A DNA stretch of 64,000 nucleotides, from assembly GCA_043228905.1 (NCBI GenBank), contig JBHGNT010000016.1, positions 14,012,001 through 14,076,000 of the forward strand, given 5' to 3'. Each line of letters opens with the position of its first letter. Within the stretch, counting starts at the first letter, position 1. Below the pieces are notes generated by a model. The model was not told where the DNA came from, made no database searches, and saw only the letters and a list, made by a program, of their open reading frames with translations. Both the position numbers and the translations under genes were made by a program. This document shows positions 1-12,462 of this stretch, piece by piece. This DNA comes from Azolla caroliniana. Lineage: Eukaryota > Polypodiophyta.

Positions 1-198
1 GCATTATTCCGCATATTCTTGTTAGGAGGTTACAAGTATTTATACTGTGAGTCGAAGTACATGCATTAGAATATTCGGGAGAATATTCTAGAACCCTCTA
101 GAACCTTCTAGTTCTAGAACTTTCTAAAAACTCCTAGAACTTGAAATAGATAATCTACTAATAATCTACCAAGATATACGTAACATGACATATATTTG

Positions 199-275
199 GA
201 TGTGTTGGTTAGAACACAACGCTTGACTATATATAAGAGGTCAAGAGTTTAAATCTTGACATGACTGTTGTCATG
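199..275 (+). repeat. tRNA-like (SINE-type) fragment
   Basis: The stretch reads like a degenerate tRNA: an A-box-like GTTGGTTAGAACAC at about 208 and a B-box-like GAGTTTAAATC at about 249, the spacing of a tRNA-derived SINE head. It is too diverged to fold as a tRNA gene. It lies beyond the 3' end of the neighbouring LINE, so it may be a separate SINE remnant or part of the LINE 3' region. Confidence 0.35.
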
Positions 276-382
276 TCTCTGACACCAAATTTGTTTCCAA
301 AACTTCACCATATGAGCAGATGAGACATTACCTTCCTCCGAATACTTTTTTCCACTAGGTATCGACTTAGTCTGTTTCAACA

Positions 383-3300
383 TTAAGTTTCCCCTAAACG
401 CCACGAATATGTGAAGAAAGGGAGGACCTTAGTCGAAGAGTCAAACATGGACAGTTTCCAACCATAATCCAATGGATCCCACTGCAGATCGTCAATTGGC
501 CTAGAGTGTAACACCGAAATATGAGACGAGTAGTTAGCAATTAATGGACTAGGATCAATATATTTTTTATTATCTAATCTAGCATTTATTCGCACTGGCA
601 ACTGCTTTGCAGCGGACATAATTGGAGACTCATCCACTAGTATCAACCTACCATTGTCCAAAACTTCATAAAAATAAAGCCTGCCATTTTTATGATATAA
701 CTGAGCTCCTATAAGTATATTGAGTGTCGAGAACATATCGTACCAACTCTGAAAATGATCGAATTGCAACGTTGGCACTGTGACGTGATACACTGTGGAC
801 AGTTGAGAGAACATGATCTTTGCCCCTCTTAAATTATCTGACATATTCCTTTGATCCTGCACTGAAGACTGCAGAAACTTTATCCAATCCGCACCCGTAC
901 GAGCTGGGCCACTGTCCATTGGAGCCCAAGATAACCTAGGGTGTAAACCCAAAACACATGCAGCTTCATCAGTAAATAAAGGATTCCATATTAACGGTTG
1001 ACTCATAAATTGATGATAACTTTTCGATGGCAAGAAAACAAGTGCTTGCCGAAGACTTTCCCATGCCCAAAACATTCCATTAATGAAACGTAACTATCCA
1101 ACATTGGACTTAGGTAGCTAAAAAACTGCAGTAAAGAACCATCTAAGACTATCATTCCATTGACCACCTACCAATGGCTTGACCTTATGTAAATGCTGAA
1201 TCCATAGCATTTTCCATAAATCCTATCTTGGCAATAAACTCCTAACAACATGTTTAGTAAGTAAGTCTTTACTTTGCATAAATGGATCAATCAAACCTAA
1301 ACCACCTTTTTGTTTAGATTGTATTAGAACAAACCAAGCTACCTTTGCTACAGAATTGCTTGAACTATTGTTTCCCCAAATAAAATTATGTACTAAATGT
1401 TGAACTTTCAACATTATTGACCTAGAAAACAACCATGTAGATGCAATATACCAAATCAAGGACAGAAGCACCGAATTAGCTACAACTACACGTCCAGTTA
1501 AGGATAGCTTTTCCTTGTTCCAAAATACTAGTTTATTCCTTAATCTTAACAATAAGGGCGCAATCATATCTTTTGTCTTTAATCCCAAACCCACTTGACA
1601 ACCTAGATACCTAACAAACTGACCTTGAGGTATCCACGTGAATCCTAAGGAAGGTACATTAATTGGCGGATCTCCAAAAGCGACCCAAAAACCTGATGAT
1701 TTATCCCACTTTATCAATGCACCCGATGCATCTGAGAAATCATCCATGACCTTTTGCACTTGTAAAAAATTACAATGTGAGGCATGAACATATAAAGTTG
1801 TATCATCAGCGAATTCGCTATCCACGCCAACATTTGCCACTAGTAGTGTTAAACCTTTAATATTTACATATTGAGAATTTAAATGTACGGAAAATGCTTC
1901 AGATACTAGCAAAAACAAGAAAGGAGCAAGTGGACATCCCTACCGTACTGATCTTGAAATAGAAAACCGCCTACCAATATCCCCTGCAAATAAAAGAGAA
2001 CGATTTCCATTATGATATAATGTTGATACTCCTCGTATCCATCTACTTGGGAAACCCATCCTGAAGAATGTTCCCTCCATAAAATCCCAGTCCATTCTGT
2101 CGTAAGCTTTTTCAAAATCAAGAAATAACACTGCCAAATCTTGCTTATGTAATTCAGCGAAGGCCACCATTTCCCAAAAGAGAATAATATTATAAAAATA
2201 CTTTGCTCTTGCAAAAAACCAATCTGGGTATCATGAATCAACTCCAAAAGATAAGGTTGTAACCGTCTAGCTATAACTTTTGTTAATATTTTATAAATAA
2301 CATTCAACAAGGTGATTGGTCTCCAATGGCTAAGCTCTTCTAACGGTCCACTTGTTTTAGGAATCATATAGATTAAACCCTCCCTCCTTCCATTCTTGTG
2401 GCATATTTCCGGAATCTAAAATCTGTTGATAGGCGTTGGTCAGTCCATCACCTATCAAATCCCAATACTGGATATACCATTGGACTCCCAACCCATCCAA
2501 ACTAGGACAAACATCCTTTGCAAGGGCTTTTACTGCTTTAAAAACCTCTTGAGAACTTTATGGTTGCAAAAGACAACTGAAAAGTTGTACAAACACCCTA
2601 TTATGAATCCTTGAGCATATGATGTCCCTCTTAACCAAATCATCCTTAGAAAAGGGTCTAGCATTTAATAAAGTCTCATAATAATCAAACGCTATTTCTC
2701 GCATCTTACTAGGATCAATGGTATAGGGTCAAGACATTTTAAACGAGAAATCCTAGCGGATGACTTATGATGATTATGCACTACAAAGAATAGCTTATTG
2801 ACTTTATTTCCCGATTTTGCCCATGTGGCCGAAATATTGTGATAATTAAAATAAGCTAAAATCTTTTCTAAGTCCAATATTTGATTCCCTACTTGTACCA
2901 CTTGGGAACTTATATAACTCGAATACGGTCTTCTCTCTTGTAGATGTTGCAGGGATTTCAATCCCCTATGAAGCCTACCTATTTTAGTTAAAGACACATA
3001 AAATACTTGTTTAGCCTTACCGTGGAAAATTTGTTGTGTTTCACTAATAGCCTTTTGGACACTAGATAATGCATAATCATAGGCATAGTCATAATTATTC
3101 CAAATATCATGCACAATACGAGCACAATCTTGGCAAAGAAACACATGATTCAGAATTCTAAACCTAGAATTTTTATAATGCTCCTGCAAGACTATAACTA
3201 AATGAAGTGGTGCATGATCAGAAAAGGAAAATGAAGGTATGATTCCAATGGAACCTCCTTTGTCCCATAAAAACTTATCAACATAAAATCTATCTAACCT

Positions 3301-3953
3301 AGACAAATTAGTATGTGACTGTCTTCTATCTGATCTTGAGTAATCTAAGGAATCTTGTATCCTTGCAAAAGAAGCACATGCCACAAGTCCATTAAACCTA
3401 AAGAAAAAATCAAATGTTCCCATTCATATAAATCTAAACAAGATGATGTTTGTGATGTGTCTTCTAACCTATCACACCCATCCTCCAACATATTAAAGTC
3501 ACCCACAATTGCCCAGTGGTCAACAACCGGTAACTGTGCCATTATGCTCTTCCATAATATCCTTCTATCTTTGGTATGATTCGGTGCATATATATTCAAC
3601 AATCCCCATTTCTTCAAACCAATTTGTAAAATTACATAATGACCTCTACCACAAGTCAAAACTCCGTAATGTAAGAAAGAAGACCACCAAATATCATTTA
3701 TTGCAATGTAAAGTCCTGCCTTCAGATTATTATCCACAATTGTAGGCACCTAGAACTATCTCCACTATCTTGGCAACAAATTTCCATATTTTTGTATCCT
3801 TTGTTCATTTAAATGATGCTCTTGAATAAGAAGAACATCAATCCTACCTATCAAAAACTTCCTTAACTGATGACGGAAAACACTCCTTACTTTATAGTAA
3901 TGTCAGTCTCCTAGGCCCCGTACATTCCATGAAATAATATTTAACCTATCCAT
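383..3953 (-). pseudogene. LINE ORF2, endonuclease plus reverse transcriptase, broken
   Basis: ORF2 appears to start at the ATG at 3953, giving LNIISWNVRGLG, the usual start of the APE endonuclease. GDFNMLEDGCDRLED follows at about 3480-3530. Reverse transcriptase motifs are HWRPITLLNVIYKILTKVIA (about 2300), LFLDFEKAYDRMDWDFM (about 2100), GCPLAPFLFL across a frame change near 1930, and FADDTTLYVHA (about 1800), the YADD-box equivalent. A C-terminal segment lies at 1075-383. Stops and at least five frame changes interrupt it (3423, 2692, 2170, 1918, 1223), so no active enzyme could be made. Confidence 0.8.
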
Positions 3954-4338
3954 CATTCATATTTTGCACTCCTATTCTCCTTTCGGCAAGTGCAACGTCT
4001 CTGCCCTTCCTTCCATCCTTCGAGGCCCGTAATTGTCTCTTATTTTACCAGATGTCTGTCCTAGTCAACTTATGTGCACACACTGGCATATGTTTATCTA
4101 TTATAGACTTAACAACATCTATTGTAAACCCTATCGGATGACTTAACAACTGTAGTAAAAGCAGCTAAATTGCTACAATTCATGTCAGCATGTGTAAGAT
4201 CAACCTTGACCACTTCATTTTTTTAAAAATCGTTCAAAGCTACGGATCTATCAACTTGTTGTACTTGATCTAAAAATAGTTGTTTATCGTTACTAAATTG
4301 ATTATTGCCCTTAGAAACAGATTCTACATTTTGTACCT

Positions 4339-5608
4339 TCAAAATGTGTTTTGTGAATTATGTTCCACCCGATGCTCCTTTGTGAAAATTGGGAGGGAAA
4401 AACCGCCATCCACTTGACTAATCCCCACCTTTTCCACTTCCTGCAAAGAGCGATAAGGGTTAGGTTCAAGTAATAACACAGGATTAACCAACGTACGATT
4501 TGGTTTAAAAACATGTTTAGCAGAAACTGTAGACCAACCCTCATTATTAACATTTGGTTGAGTAGGTGGATGGGCTTCAACATTCGGATGTCGCTTCTGA
4601 CAATCTCGACCTAAATGACCAAACTGTTGACACACAAAACATTGATCAAGCAAACCTTGATAATATACCTTTTGCACAACTGGTGCTTTATTTATAAGTA
4701 AATTAGGTAAGGAAATAGTTGCCGACAAATGAACAAATCTTGGTGCAATCAACCGAATAGCAGGGACCCCACCCACTCTATCTATCCCATAAACCTGTCC
4801 ATCACGTGTAGCAATGACCTTACCAAACAAAACCCCAATACGAGGAAGAACATTCCTCCACTCCTTCCTCAATCTAGGGAATATCGCCGTAAAAACCATA
4901 CTAAACTCTTGATCTTGCAATATGTCATTTACCTTAACATTATGAGACCATTTATGAAAAGATACCCACACACCTTCCACGCCTACCTCCTTAATCGCTA
5001 GTAGTCTTGTGACGGGCTCCTCACTTGCCAATTCCACATGGTAACATCCTTGAGACATGAATTGAATATTGAGTATGTTATTTGCTTCCTCCGAGAAAGC
5101 CGCGTACAAAGTATGACAGAGTTCTGATCGATTCAAATGATCTCAAACCCTGTACCTGCACTACCAAGAAGCAAGCCTCCAACCTTTGTACCTCGTCCAA
5201 GACTGTAGCTCTATCCTCCTCCGATAACACAAGGTTGACTCTCTCATCACTCAAATGAAGCGAAAGTTGGGGGGGGGGGGGGGGGGGGTGCACTGGATTC
5301 TCCTGCTTGCGTATGCAGTCCAGCCGCAGATGAAGTAAGAGGCTGGTCCGCAGTCGACCTCCTGCTCGTGCTGGGAGCACCTGTTGTTGTGGTTGCATTG
5401 TCCGCGCCATACATGATCGGTTCCTTTCTTGTTTGTTGCATCGCTCTATCCAACCATCAGGATCACATAACTCATTGGTTTCCAAAATTACCCATCTACC
5501 TTGATAGTTATATAGATAAGCTTGTTGATTTTCAAAACTACCTATATGTAAAGCTTGTTGGCATTCAAATTCACATACATACATACCTTTGTTGGTTTTC
5601 CAAATCAC
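4339..5608 (-). pseudogene. LINE ORF1, nucleic-acid-binding protein, frameshifted
   Basis: Two overlapping frames (5608-5078 and 5136-4339) together read as a plant LINE ORF1. The first ends in an LSEEDRATVLDEVQRLE helix leading into a DUF4283-like fold. That fold continues in the second frame (HTLYAAFSEEANNILNIQFM, then a stretch on HKWSHNVKV). Near residue 190 of the second frame is a CX2CX4HX4C zinc knuckle, CFVCQQFGHLGRDC. The frame change sits near 5136. A run of about 18 G residues at 5271-5288, read as poly-proline, is also a likely source of length error. The protein would bind the element RNA. Confidence 0.75.
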
Positions 5609-5770
5609 ACATCTACCACCACCAATTATATAGATAGATAGTCTTGTTGGTTTTCAAAGTTGCTAATATGCCCTTCCTAGTGTTCACAATTGCCCATGTA
5701 TATAGCTTTGCTAGTTCTTGAAACTACATTTATACCCTTGCTAGGTTTACGAAACTACCTATATTTGTTG
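5440..5770. repeat. Imperfect tandem repeats at the LINE 5' end
   Basis: A motif close to CTTGTTGGTTTTCAAAACTAC recurs at irregular 45-60 bp steps from about 5470 to 5760, with interspersed ATATAGATAG. It sits just upstream of ORF1 in the LINE orientation, where LINEs carry promoter or 5' UTR repeats. I infer that it is the element's 5' UTR array. Confidence 0.5.
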
Positions 5771-8043
5771 AATGACATGAAAAATTAAAATTAGATTAGT
5801 TTAATTCTTTGCATAATAATCATAATGAAATCGATATCTTATTGAAGTTTCTAATAAGTTAGCCTTGTCTTGTAATTCCCACTCCATTAGCTAGGACATC
5901 ACGTTTGGAAGAGAATAATTTTTAATACTTTCAAGAGAATAAATTTGCTTACAACTTTTCACTTGCAAGAAATCATTTTAAATGTACTTAAAAGTTTAAT
6001 GTACAATCCTTGACATTATTGAGGAAATTTTATTTTGTTACCCACTATTCCACTAGGGGTTCCATAACACTCTTGGTTCCACCATTTATGGTGAACGTGT
6101 TGAGTACAACTTCGTTTCTTGATATTTTAAACCTTGGGGACCTAATTTTCTTATGAGCAAGATGGTGGTTTAGCAAACTATGTACGTAGCAAATTTTATA
6201 ATCATTTGCTATATCCCTTATTTCACTTTGTCTTGTGTTTCCAACTACCATCACTTTCTTTCACTCATGCTCCAATCCAATGGGGGATCAATGGGAATTC
6301 CTTCCAACACAACATTTTTCACACAAACCCTTATATCAACTCACCACACACCCCCTCCCATTTCTATTGAATTTGGAAACCTTGTTTCTAGAATTGAAAA
6401 TATCCTTCATTTCAATGGAACCTAATTCCAAACCTTTACATACAACTGCATTGGTAAGTTGCACGATCTATGGTTCCTCAAAGTACCATGCATAATTCCT
6501 AGGTATATATTCACTTGCAATGTATGGTTTAGATTACATACATGAATTCCATGCATAGCATTACCAAGTCCTATTGAATGTGGGTCAGGTCAAATATAAA
6601 AACGTCAACAAAAGGAATTTGTTAATGTTCCACTACATCTTTTGTACTAATCATCATGACTGTTGTACAAGATATGACTTGCTGACATGCAATGCTACGG
6701 TTACAGTTGAAGGACTAAAGTTAATTGCATTAGCAATGCCCCAAGATTGATAATAATAGTGAATAAGGTTGTTATTGCTACTTTACACCACCAATGTTTT
6801 ATCAAGAAAGACAATAGATAACATATCTATATCTAAATATTCTCAAAAACGCTCTTGTATTAATTTTCTCATATGTATCACAAACAACATAAATTATTAC
6901 AAGTCCATTTCGACAAGGTCATCGTTTGGGCTTGTGAATTCACAAGCATAAAATCTTTATCAAAATGGGGAGAGCACCAAATGTCTCCATGCAAAAACTT
7001 TCTCGAGACCCACACAAAGCCAAAAAGTTAGCAAGTACATCAATAAGTAATTTCCACGTATAATATGCTAATTGTGGCCACATGTAACAAAACAGATGAA
7101 CGATGCTATTGATGTCCTCTCATGTTTTATGAATTCTGTAAAGAAGGAATTCTTTCCTCCTGAATTGTATTACAGCGAAGGATCTTTCCATAAGGAATTA
7201 CGAAAGCACATAATGCTTTTGCATCTTTTTTCAACTATGCATTGTATCTTTCCGCAATTGCGCATTGTACATTTCCTGTTAAAAGTTTTAAAAAAATCAA
7301 GAAATGATGAATCACACATTTCCAACATAATCATTCTTTAAAAATATAAAGACATGTTACATAGCAAACGCCATTATTCCCCTACAGTTAGTGTGGCTAT
7401 AAAAAATGCTGTAGTATAGCCTTGACATTCTTTCAGGAAGATGGTACCCACAATTTTGATGCCTCGTGTGTATCAAATAGTAACATGCCACATAATGAAT
7501 GATAATAACATTAACAACAATGCTAAATGGTCTTCACACATCCTTGTTGTCAATAGTGGCATGTATGTATTGTACACTGCATGTGGGTGAACGTTATTTA
7601 AATAATTTCGCGTTTCTTTTTCATTTTTCCAGTTGGATCCTATAAATACAGCTCTCATCCCTCCCAATGCTTTTCATAAAACTTCTAAAACAATTATTTC
7701 CTTTTTGTATCTTCTTGCAACCTGATAAGTACGCTTACATGCTCCATGCAGAATTGATCTAGGCTCTAGTTCTCTTCCATTTGAGGGTAAGAAAGTACAC
7801 AGAAGGAAGAGAAAATTTTCAGTTGCAAATATGAGAAAAACATGAGATTGATATAGCAATAACTTCTACAAGATTTTCTACAGGATAAAAAAATCATGAG
7901 ACATTTGTAAAGATTTGCCAACAAAAAAAGAATCTAGCTTTAGTCCACCAAGAATGCATTACAAACATTCAAATGTCCACTCTAAAGCTATCCTGCAAAG
8001 TAGTATTGTGATGGACGTATGTGTGATATCTGTGAGGTATCTA
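5771..8043. other. AT-rich stretch with no recognisable gene
   Basis: Short open frames occur on both strands but none has a recognisable domain or codon pattern. A TATA-like CTATAAATACAGC lies at about 7639 (plus), but no convincing coding exon follows it. It lies downstream of the ABRAXAS-like gene and probably includes that gene's 3' UTR next to 8043. Confidence 0.4.
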
Positions 8044-11000
8044 TTAGATCCTCCATGGTTCAGGCAAAGTTGATGCAGCCCTAGTATCATCAACGAAAGG
8101 CATTCCATGGCTTCTATCCCAATTCATAAAGAAGCCTAGGATAAAGCTCCTACAATACCCTTTATAAAGAGCCAAATAACATAATCCTACAAAAAGTCAG
8201 AAACCAGTACACACGAATGAAAACAGATTATTAAAATCCTGATTTTGTGAAACACTAGTCACATGAATGTGGGGTGAACGGAAATATAAATGGGATGTGT
8301 ACAAGGTTAGACTATGGTCCAGGAATAGACACAATTGGGGGGGGGGGGGACAACATCACTAAAAATGATATGTATGTGTATGTATTTTTATGCATAAAAA
8401 CATTTATGTGTATGTATTCATTATATACACACGTTTTTTATGCAATCATATAAGTACATAGTTAAGCAGTGTTTCCAAAACAAAGAAAAGCATGTGCTTC
8501 TTTATTTCACCCCACCAACAAGAAATGAAAAAATATAACTCCATTCTCAACTTTCAGGGTTTCCAAATAAAGAGTATGAGTAAACATAAGCCTAATATAT
8601 TTATATATTTGCATATAGATACATATCTACACTTTGAGAGTCATAATCTGTTCAGAATACGCGTATAAACACCTAATATATCTATATAAATGCACACTAG
8701 GTATATATAGCGACTATACATTGGACATATGAGAACGTTACTGCGAGTATTTATAAGTTTTTCTTTATTAGTGCCTGGGCAAAAGTGTTCTTCTACTTAG
8801 TAAGTGGGCATATATAATGTGATTCTGTCAAACATGAAATTCTCAATTTCTGTGCAATTGTGCATACGTGAAATACAGTGGTAATACTTTGGAAGCCTGA
8901 CACCTTACCATAGGGTAAATAGAATTATCAAGAGAGTTTTGGGAAAACTCCATGAATACAATACTTGGGATTATTCTAATTATAGACATAGACATAGATA
9001 TCTTAGAAGACATCAATATCGATTTCATTAAGCACATACTTTCTTTGGAAACATACGTATGCATAAAAAATATCAGTTCTTTCATTGTTCTAAGAGCAGA
9101 GGTAGAATTTAGTTCTAACCTTTGTTCAGTCTCAATGGCCATTTTGGTCTTTTAGAGATGTTCAGAGCCTGTGTTGGAGATTTTTTCAAGGATGAAGTTT
9201 CAGTACATCTAGGTTCACAACATTAAATATTTAACCATTGGGAATATCTTGTACCTTACGCAGTTTTATTGATCTGGTTATGACTATTTTAACTCCTCAG
9301 TTCTCCAAGTTGAAATAGCATTTTACTATTTAGTTATAGTTCCCTTTTCCCTCTTAAAAGATGTTTATATATATTTCTTTCATATACTGATTGGACCCTG
9401 GTAAGACATGTTTTTACCAACCCATGCATCCGAGTATAAATCTCACTATATGCACTACTTTGCTACATGCCACTGCAAGATGTAGGGATTGAACACATGA
9501 CCTTCTGGTCTCTGTTGAACAACCTTACCACCTGAGCTACAACTATCTGGGCTCTCTCTCCTTGTCTCTCTCTCTTTCTATGTGTGTGTGTGTGTGTGTG
9601 TGTGTATAACCTTCTGGTCTCTGCTGAACAACCTTACCACCTGATCTACAACTATCTGGGCTCTCTCTGCTTGTCTCAACATATATATAAAATTCTAAAT
9701 ATAAACATGTGTTGTCTTTACAAATATTTTAAATACTCAAGACATATCACATAAATCCGGTATAATGAATATACCTGTTTAAGCAACAGAGATGAAGAAT
9801 CGGACACCTGCTTTGACAAAATCTCAAGCTTAAGCAGCATTTTGGAATATAAATCTTCAAGTGCTGATACATGTAGCATCCCATTAGGTTCCAAAAGTCT
9901 TGCTAGCCTCTCCACCTTAAATCCTTCTGAGTAGACATCCAATAATGTTTGTTCATTCGACAAGGGTGCTGAATCTTGTATATTGGCATCATGGTCCTCT
10001 TTCGGCCATGATTTTAGCCTAGTCTTGTTATGCAAGTCACTTTCACCTTCACCTTCACTTTCACTATTTATAGGCATCGGAAACAGAGGAAATGGTACAA
10101 CCGGAGAAAAAGAATCATAATTTCCTCTAAATGCAGGCCCAATATTAACAATTTTCAACATTCTTGGTTCAAATCTTTGTGACTGAAAATGGTATTGGTA
10201 CACTCTATAGTCGTGTGTGTGAATAGCTTGCTCCATACCAGATTCTGTGAAAAGCATGAACAAGAATGGAGATAAATTTTCAGCTGAAACAATACTGTTA
10301 AATTGAACTGAAGACGTATCTGAAACAACATCCTGAACAGTATTTTTCTCCATAGTCTCTTTGGGGGACAATATATTGGTCTTTTCCACAGTTTCTTTGG
10401 AAGATAATTGAACCGAAGAATCAACTGAAGCAATACCACTATCAATAATTTTATCTCTAATGCTTTTCGAATTCGATGTATTTCCACTGTCTGATGGAGA
10501 TGAATCAACATCAATAGGAGAAGAAAGGTCACCTATTGTTTGTCGGGGTGAGCTCATTGGGCTCTCCTTCATGTGAGGAAGGCTTGTATGAGCAGTATGA
10601 ACAAACCTTAAAGTGCTTGAATCTCCATGGTTGTTAATCCTTGAAGCAACCAAACCCTTAGTAACGGCCATCTCTCTCAAAGACGGTCTCATTGGTGTGT
10701 TTCTCCGACCCATAAACCAACCTATCATTGGATCACGCCCTTTTCTTTCATTATTTCCCTCTCTTCCTTTGTCGTCTTTTCCTTTTCCTCCTTTCTTTTC
10801 TTCTATTTCTTCTCTATGCCCTAAGAGCTTTGCAAGCTTGCTAGGGTCAGGTCGCCCACAAGCATCATAGAAACCAAACGAAGAACCAGAAGAGCAAAAA
10901 CCTGTGATTACTGCATTGATCTCTTCTTTGAGGCCGCACTGTTCATCGTCATCTTCGATCCGGGACAAGATCTCCGTGTGAATGTACCCAAAGAGGATGC

Positions 11001-11094
11001 CATCAGAGTCTCCGCTTGAAGAAGAGAAGTCTTGTAAGATGTGGGCGAGGATGGATCCTGAAATAGAGACACGGTGCAGAGCTTGATCCATCAA
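8044..11094 (-). CDS. ABRAXAS: ABRAXAS-like subunit of the BRCC36 deubiquitinase complex
   Basis: Three-exon model on the minus strand: 11094-9775 (440 codons, ends CAG|GTATAT), 9148-9120 (29 nt) and 8113-8044 (stop TAA), giving 472 residues. Junction phases agree (0, then 2). The protein has a pseudo-MPN fold with no JAMM zinc ligands: SISGSILAHILQDF (9-22), SFGFYDACGRPDP (72-84), MIGWFMGRRNTPMRPSLRE (123-141), SPFLFMLFTES (about 278) and YRVYQY. A long Ser/Glu-rich insert lies between, and a predicted coiled coil at about 395-450 would pair with BRCC36. Animal Abraxas/ABRO1 scaffold K63-deubiquitinase complexes in DNA repair (BRCA1-A) and signalling (BRISC); the plant role is inferred from the family. 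Exon 1 is certain; exons 2 and 3 rest on splice sites and phase. Confidence 0.72.
8337..8349. repeat. Poly-G run
   Basis: A homopolymer of about 13 G in proposed intron 2 of the ABRAXAS-like gene. It is likely to be length-variable and error-prone in assembly. Confidence 0.8.
9405..9552 (-). mobile_element. tRNA-derived SINE in ABRAXAS-like intron 1
   Basis: On the minus strand the 5' end reads GCCCAGATAGTTGTAGCTCA. It contains a near-perfect A box (TAGCTCAGGTGGT, about 9526-9538) and B box (GTTCAATCCCT, about 9485-9495), the internal Pol III promoter of a tRNA-derived SINE. A non-tRNA body runs toward 9405. It lies in the same orientation as the host gene. Confidence 0.7.
9553..9680. repeat. 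(TG)n microsatellite and duplicated SINE head
   Basis: A CT-rich stretch and about 11 TG units (9580-9604) are followed by a second copy of the SINE 5' half at 9605-9665. It is near-identical, but the A box GAGCTAC is changed to GATCTAC. This looks like a local duplication with the microsatellite at the junction. Confidence 0.7.
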
Positions 11095-12074
11095 GCTCTG
11101 CTATATGGGGTCGATCCTTCAGAGGGGGGAGACGAACACAGGAACAGAGGGAGGCATAGACATGCTCTGTTTCCTTTTGTCCTTTCCTGTGTCTCTCTGA
11201 TTTGGTGCTTCTAAGTTTTAACTTTTGATGATAGTTCCGTGTTAACCTTGGGGAACTGTTTTATTTTGATTCATTCACAATCAACATTTGGGGCTACAAG
11301 ACCTTCGGATGGAACGAGTTTTGGCCTTTTATGTATAATAACAATGTGGTTCGATAGCCGATCCCCCTCTCTTATGCGTGCCAATCATGCTTTTTGGTCT
11401 GGCGCTCCTCTCGAATCAAGTCAACTCCTCGCCCTTGTCCCTGCAGAGCTACTGTAGAAGAAGCCGGCTCATTGTCCCATTAACGACGCTTGTTGCAGTG
11501 CCCACATACGCTTTTAGAAATAGAAGTACCTTGCTTGAGTCCAATTCAGCTTTATCAAGTGCAGATAGTTGAATGGATCTTTGTTTGAACTCTTGAAGCA
11601 CAGCTCTGACACTCAATGATTTGTTGGGAGATTCGACCCAATCATTAAATCTTTCTTCTTTATCTAGGATGAATAATTGAGTTTATATTCATCCAAGAGG
11701 ATCCTTTCGAAAAATTCCCAATTTGGACTTGTAAATTATACCTCTACGATCTGGAGTCACGTAAATGCCCGTATATGTGCTACTTGAGCAGGACCACGAG
11801 GGACCTAGACTGGGAGGATGTGATTTCACGTGAGAAGATTCTTGGAACAACCTTGTAGATCTCCTTGTATGAATACCGCTTTATACAATTTAGAGCTCAA
11901 AGACTGAGGGGAGTGCTTGGGAGGCAAATGAAGGGAGGAAGGCAAGTGCATGATTCAAACAAATAAAGTGAATGAACGAGGCGAACAAATGGATGCGAAC
12001 ATTCAAGGGGAGTGAACACAAATGGATTGTTAGAAGGAGGCGAACTCTTGTTATCCACCACTTACCACTCCAAA
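11095..12074. other. Upstream region of the ABRAXAS-like gene
   Basis: It should contain the promoter and 5' UTR of the minus-strand ABRAXAS-like gene next to 11094. Open frames at 11239-11572 (plus) have no recognisable domain. No clear TATA box or transposon end was identified. Confidence 0.35.
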
Positions 12075-12075
12075 T

Positions 12076-12116
<41 letters not shown>
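12075..12116. repeat. (CA)n microsatellite
   Basis: About 20 uninterrupted CA units. Read on the minus strand it gives a spurious poly-VC peptide. Confidence 0.95.
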
Positions 12117-12118
<2 letters not shown>

Positions 12119-12215
12119 GGTGTAGCAGTAATTAACACATGACTATTGTTAATCACACAACATTAACACTTCAACACAAGAACGGCTCAAAATATACAAT
12201 TAGAGGATATTGTTC

Positions 12216-12331
12216 TTTCTTACAACAAAAGGGGTTCACGAAATATTGCCACGAAAGTGGTGGCTCACCAAATATTGCCACCGAATATTTCTTACAACAA
12301 AAGGGGTTCACCAAATATTGCCACGAAAGGG
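12216..12331 (+). repeat. Direct repeat, about 75-bp step
   Basis: CTTACAACAAAAGGGGTTCA occurs twice, at about 12219 and 12291, each followed by AAATATTGCCACGAAAG. A third partial copy (CTCACCAAATATTGCCACC) lies between. This is a local tandem duplication with no coding capacity. Confidence 0.7.
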
Positions 12332-12462
12332 ATTAAAAGCTTAAATATAACAAGTGCATGTAAGCGAGCACATATGCGATAGGAGGCATGACCTTAGGTT
12401 GCACAATATGTTAATTTATTTGTGCATTGTGTTAGTGCTTCTTTGGTTTCCTTGAGTGTGTA

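Larger units (their letters stand above)
383..5640 (-). mobile_element. Decayed L1-like LINE (non-LTR retrotransposon)
   Basis: On the minus strand the order is: 5' tandem-repeat region, ORF1 (DUF4283-like domain plus CCHC knuckle), and ORF2 with an APE-type endonuclease, a reverse transcriptase and a C-terminal region. This is the standard organisation of plant L1-clade LINEs. The reading frames carry several stops and shifts, so the copy is dead. No RNase H motif is recognisable. The 3' boundary lies somewhere below 383; I could not identify a poly(A) tail or target duplication. Confidence 0.85.

Noticed and set aside
7072-7341. 89-residue ORF
   Set aside because: No recognisable domain, splice context or promoter; composition like surrounding AT-rich DNA.
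11239-11572. Two overlapping plus-strand ORFs next to the ABRAXAS-like gene
   Set aside because: No domain; they lie in the likely promoter of the minus-strand gene.
11890-12156. Minus-strand ORF of 88 codons
   Set aside because: It is mostly a translated CA microsatellite (poly-VC).
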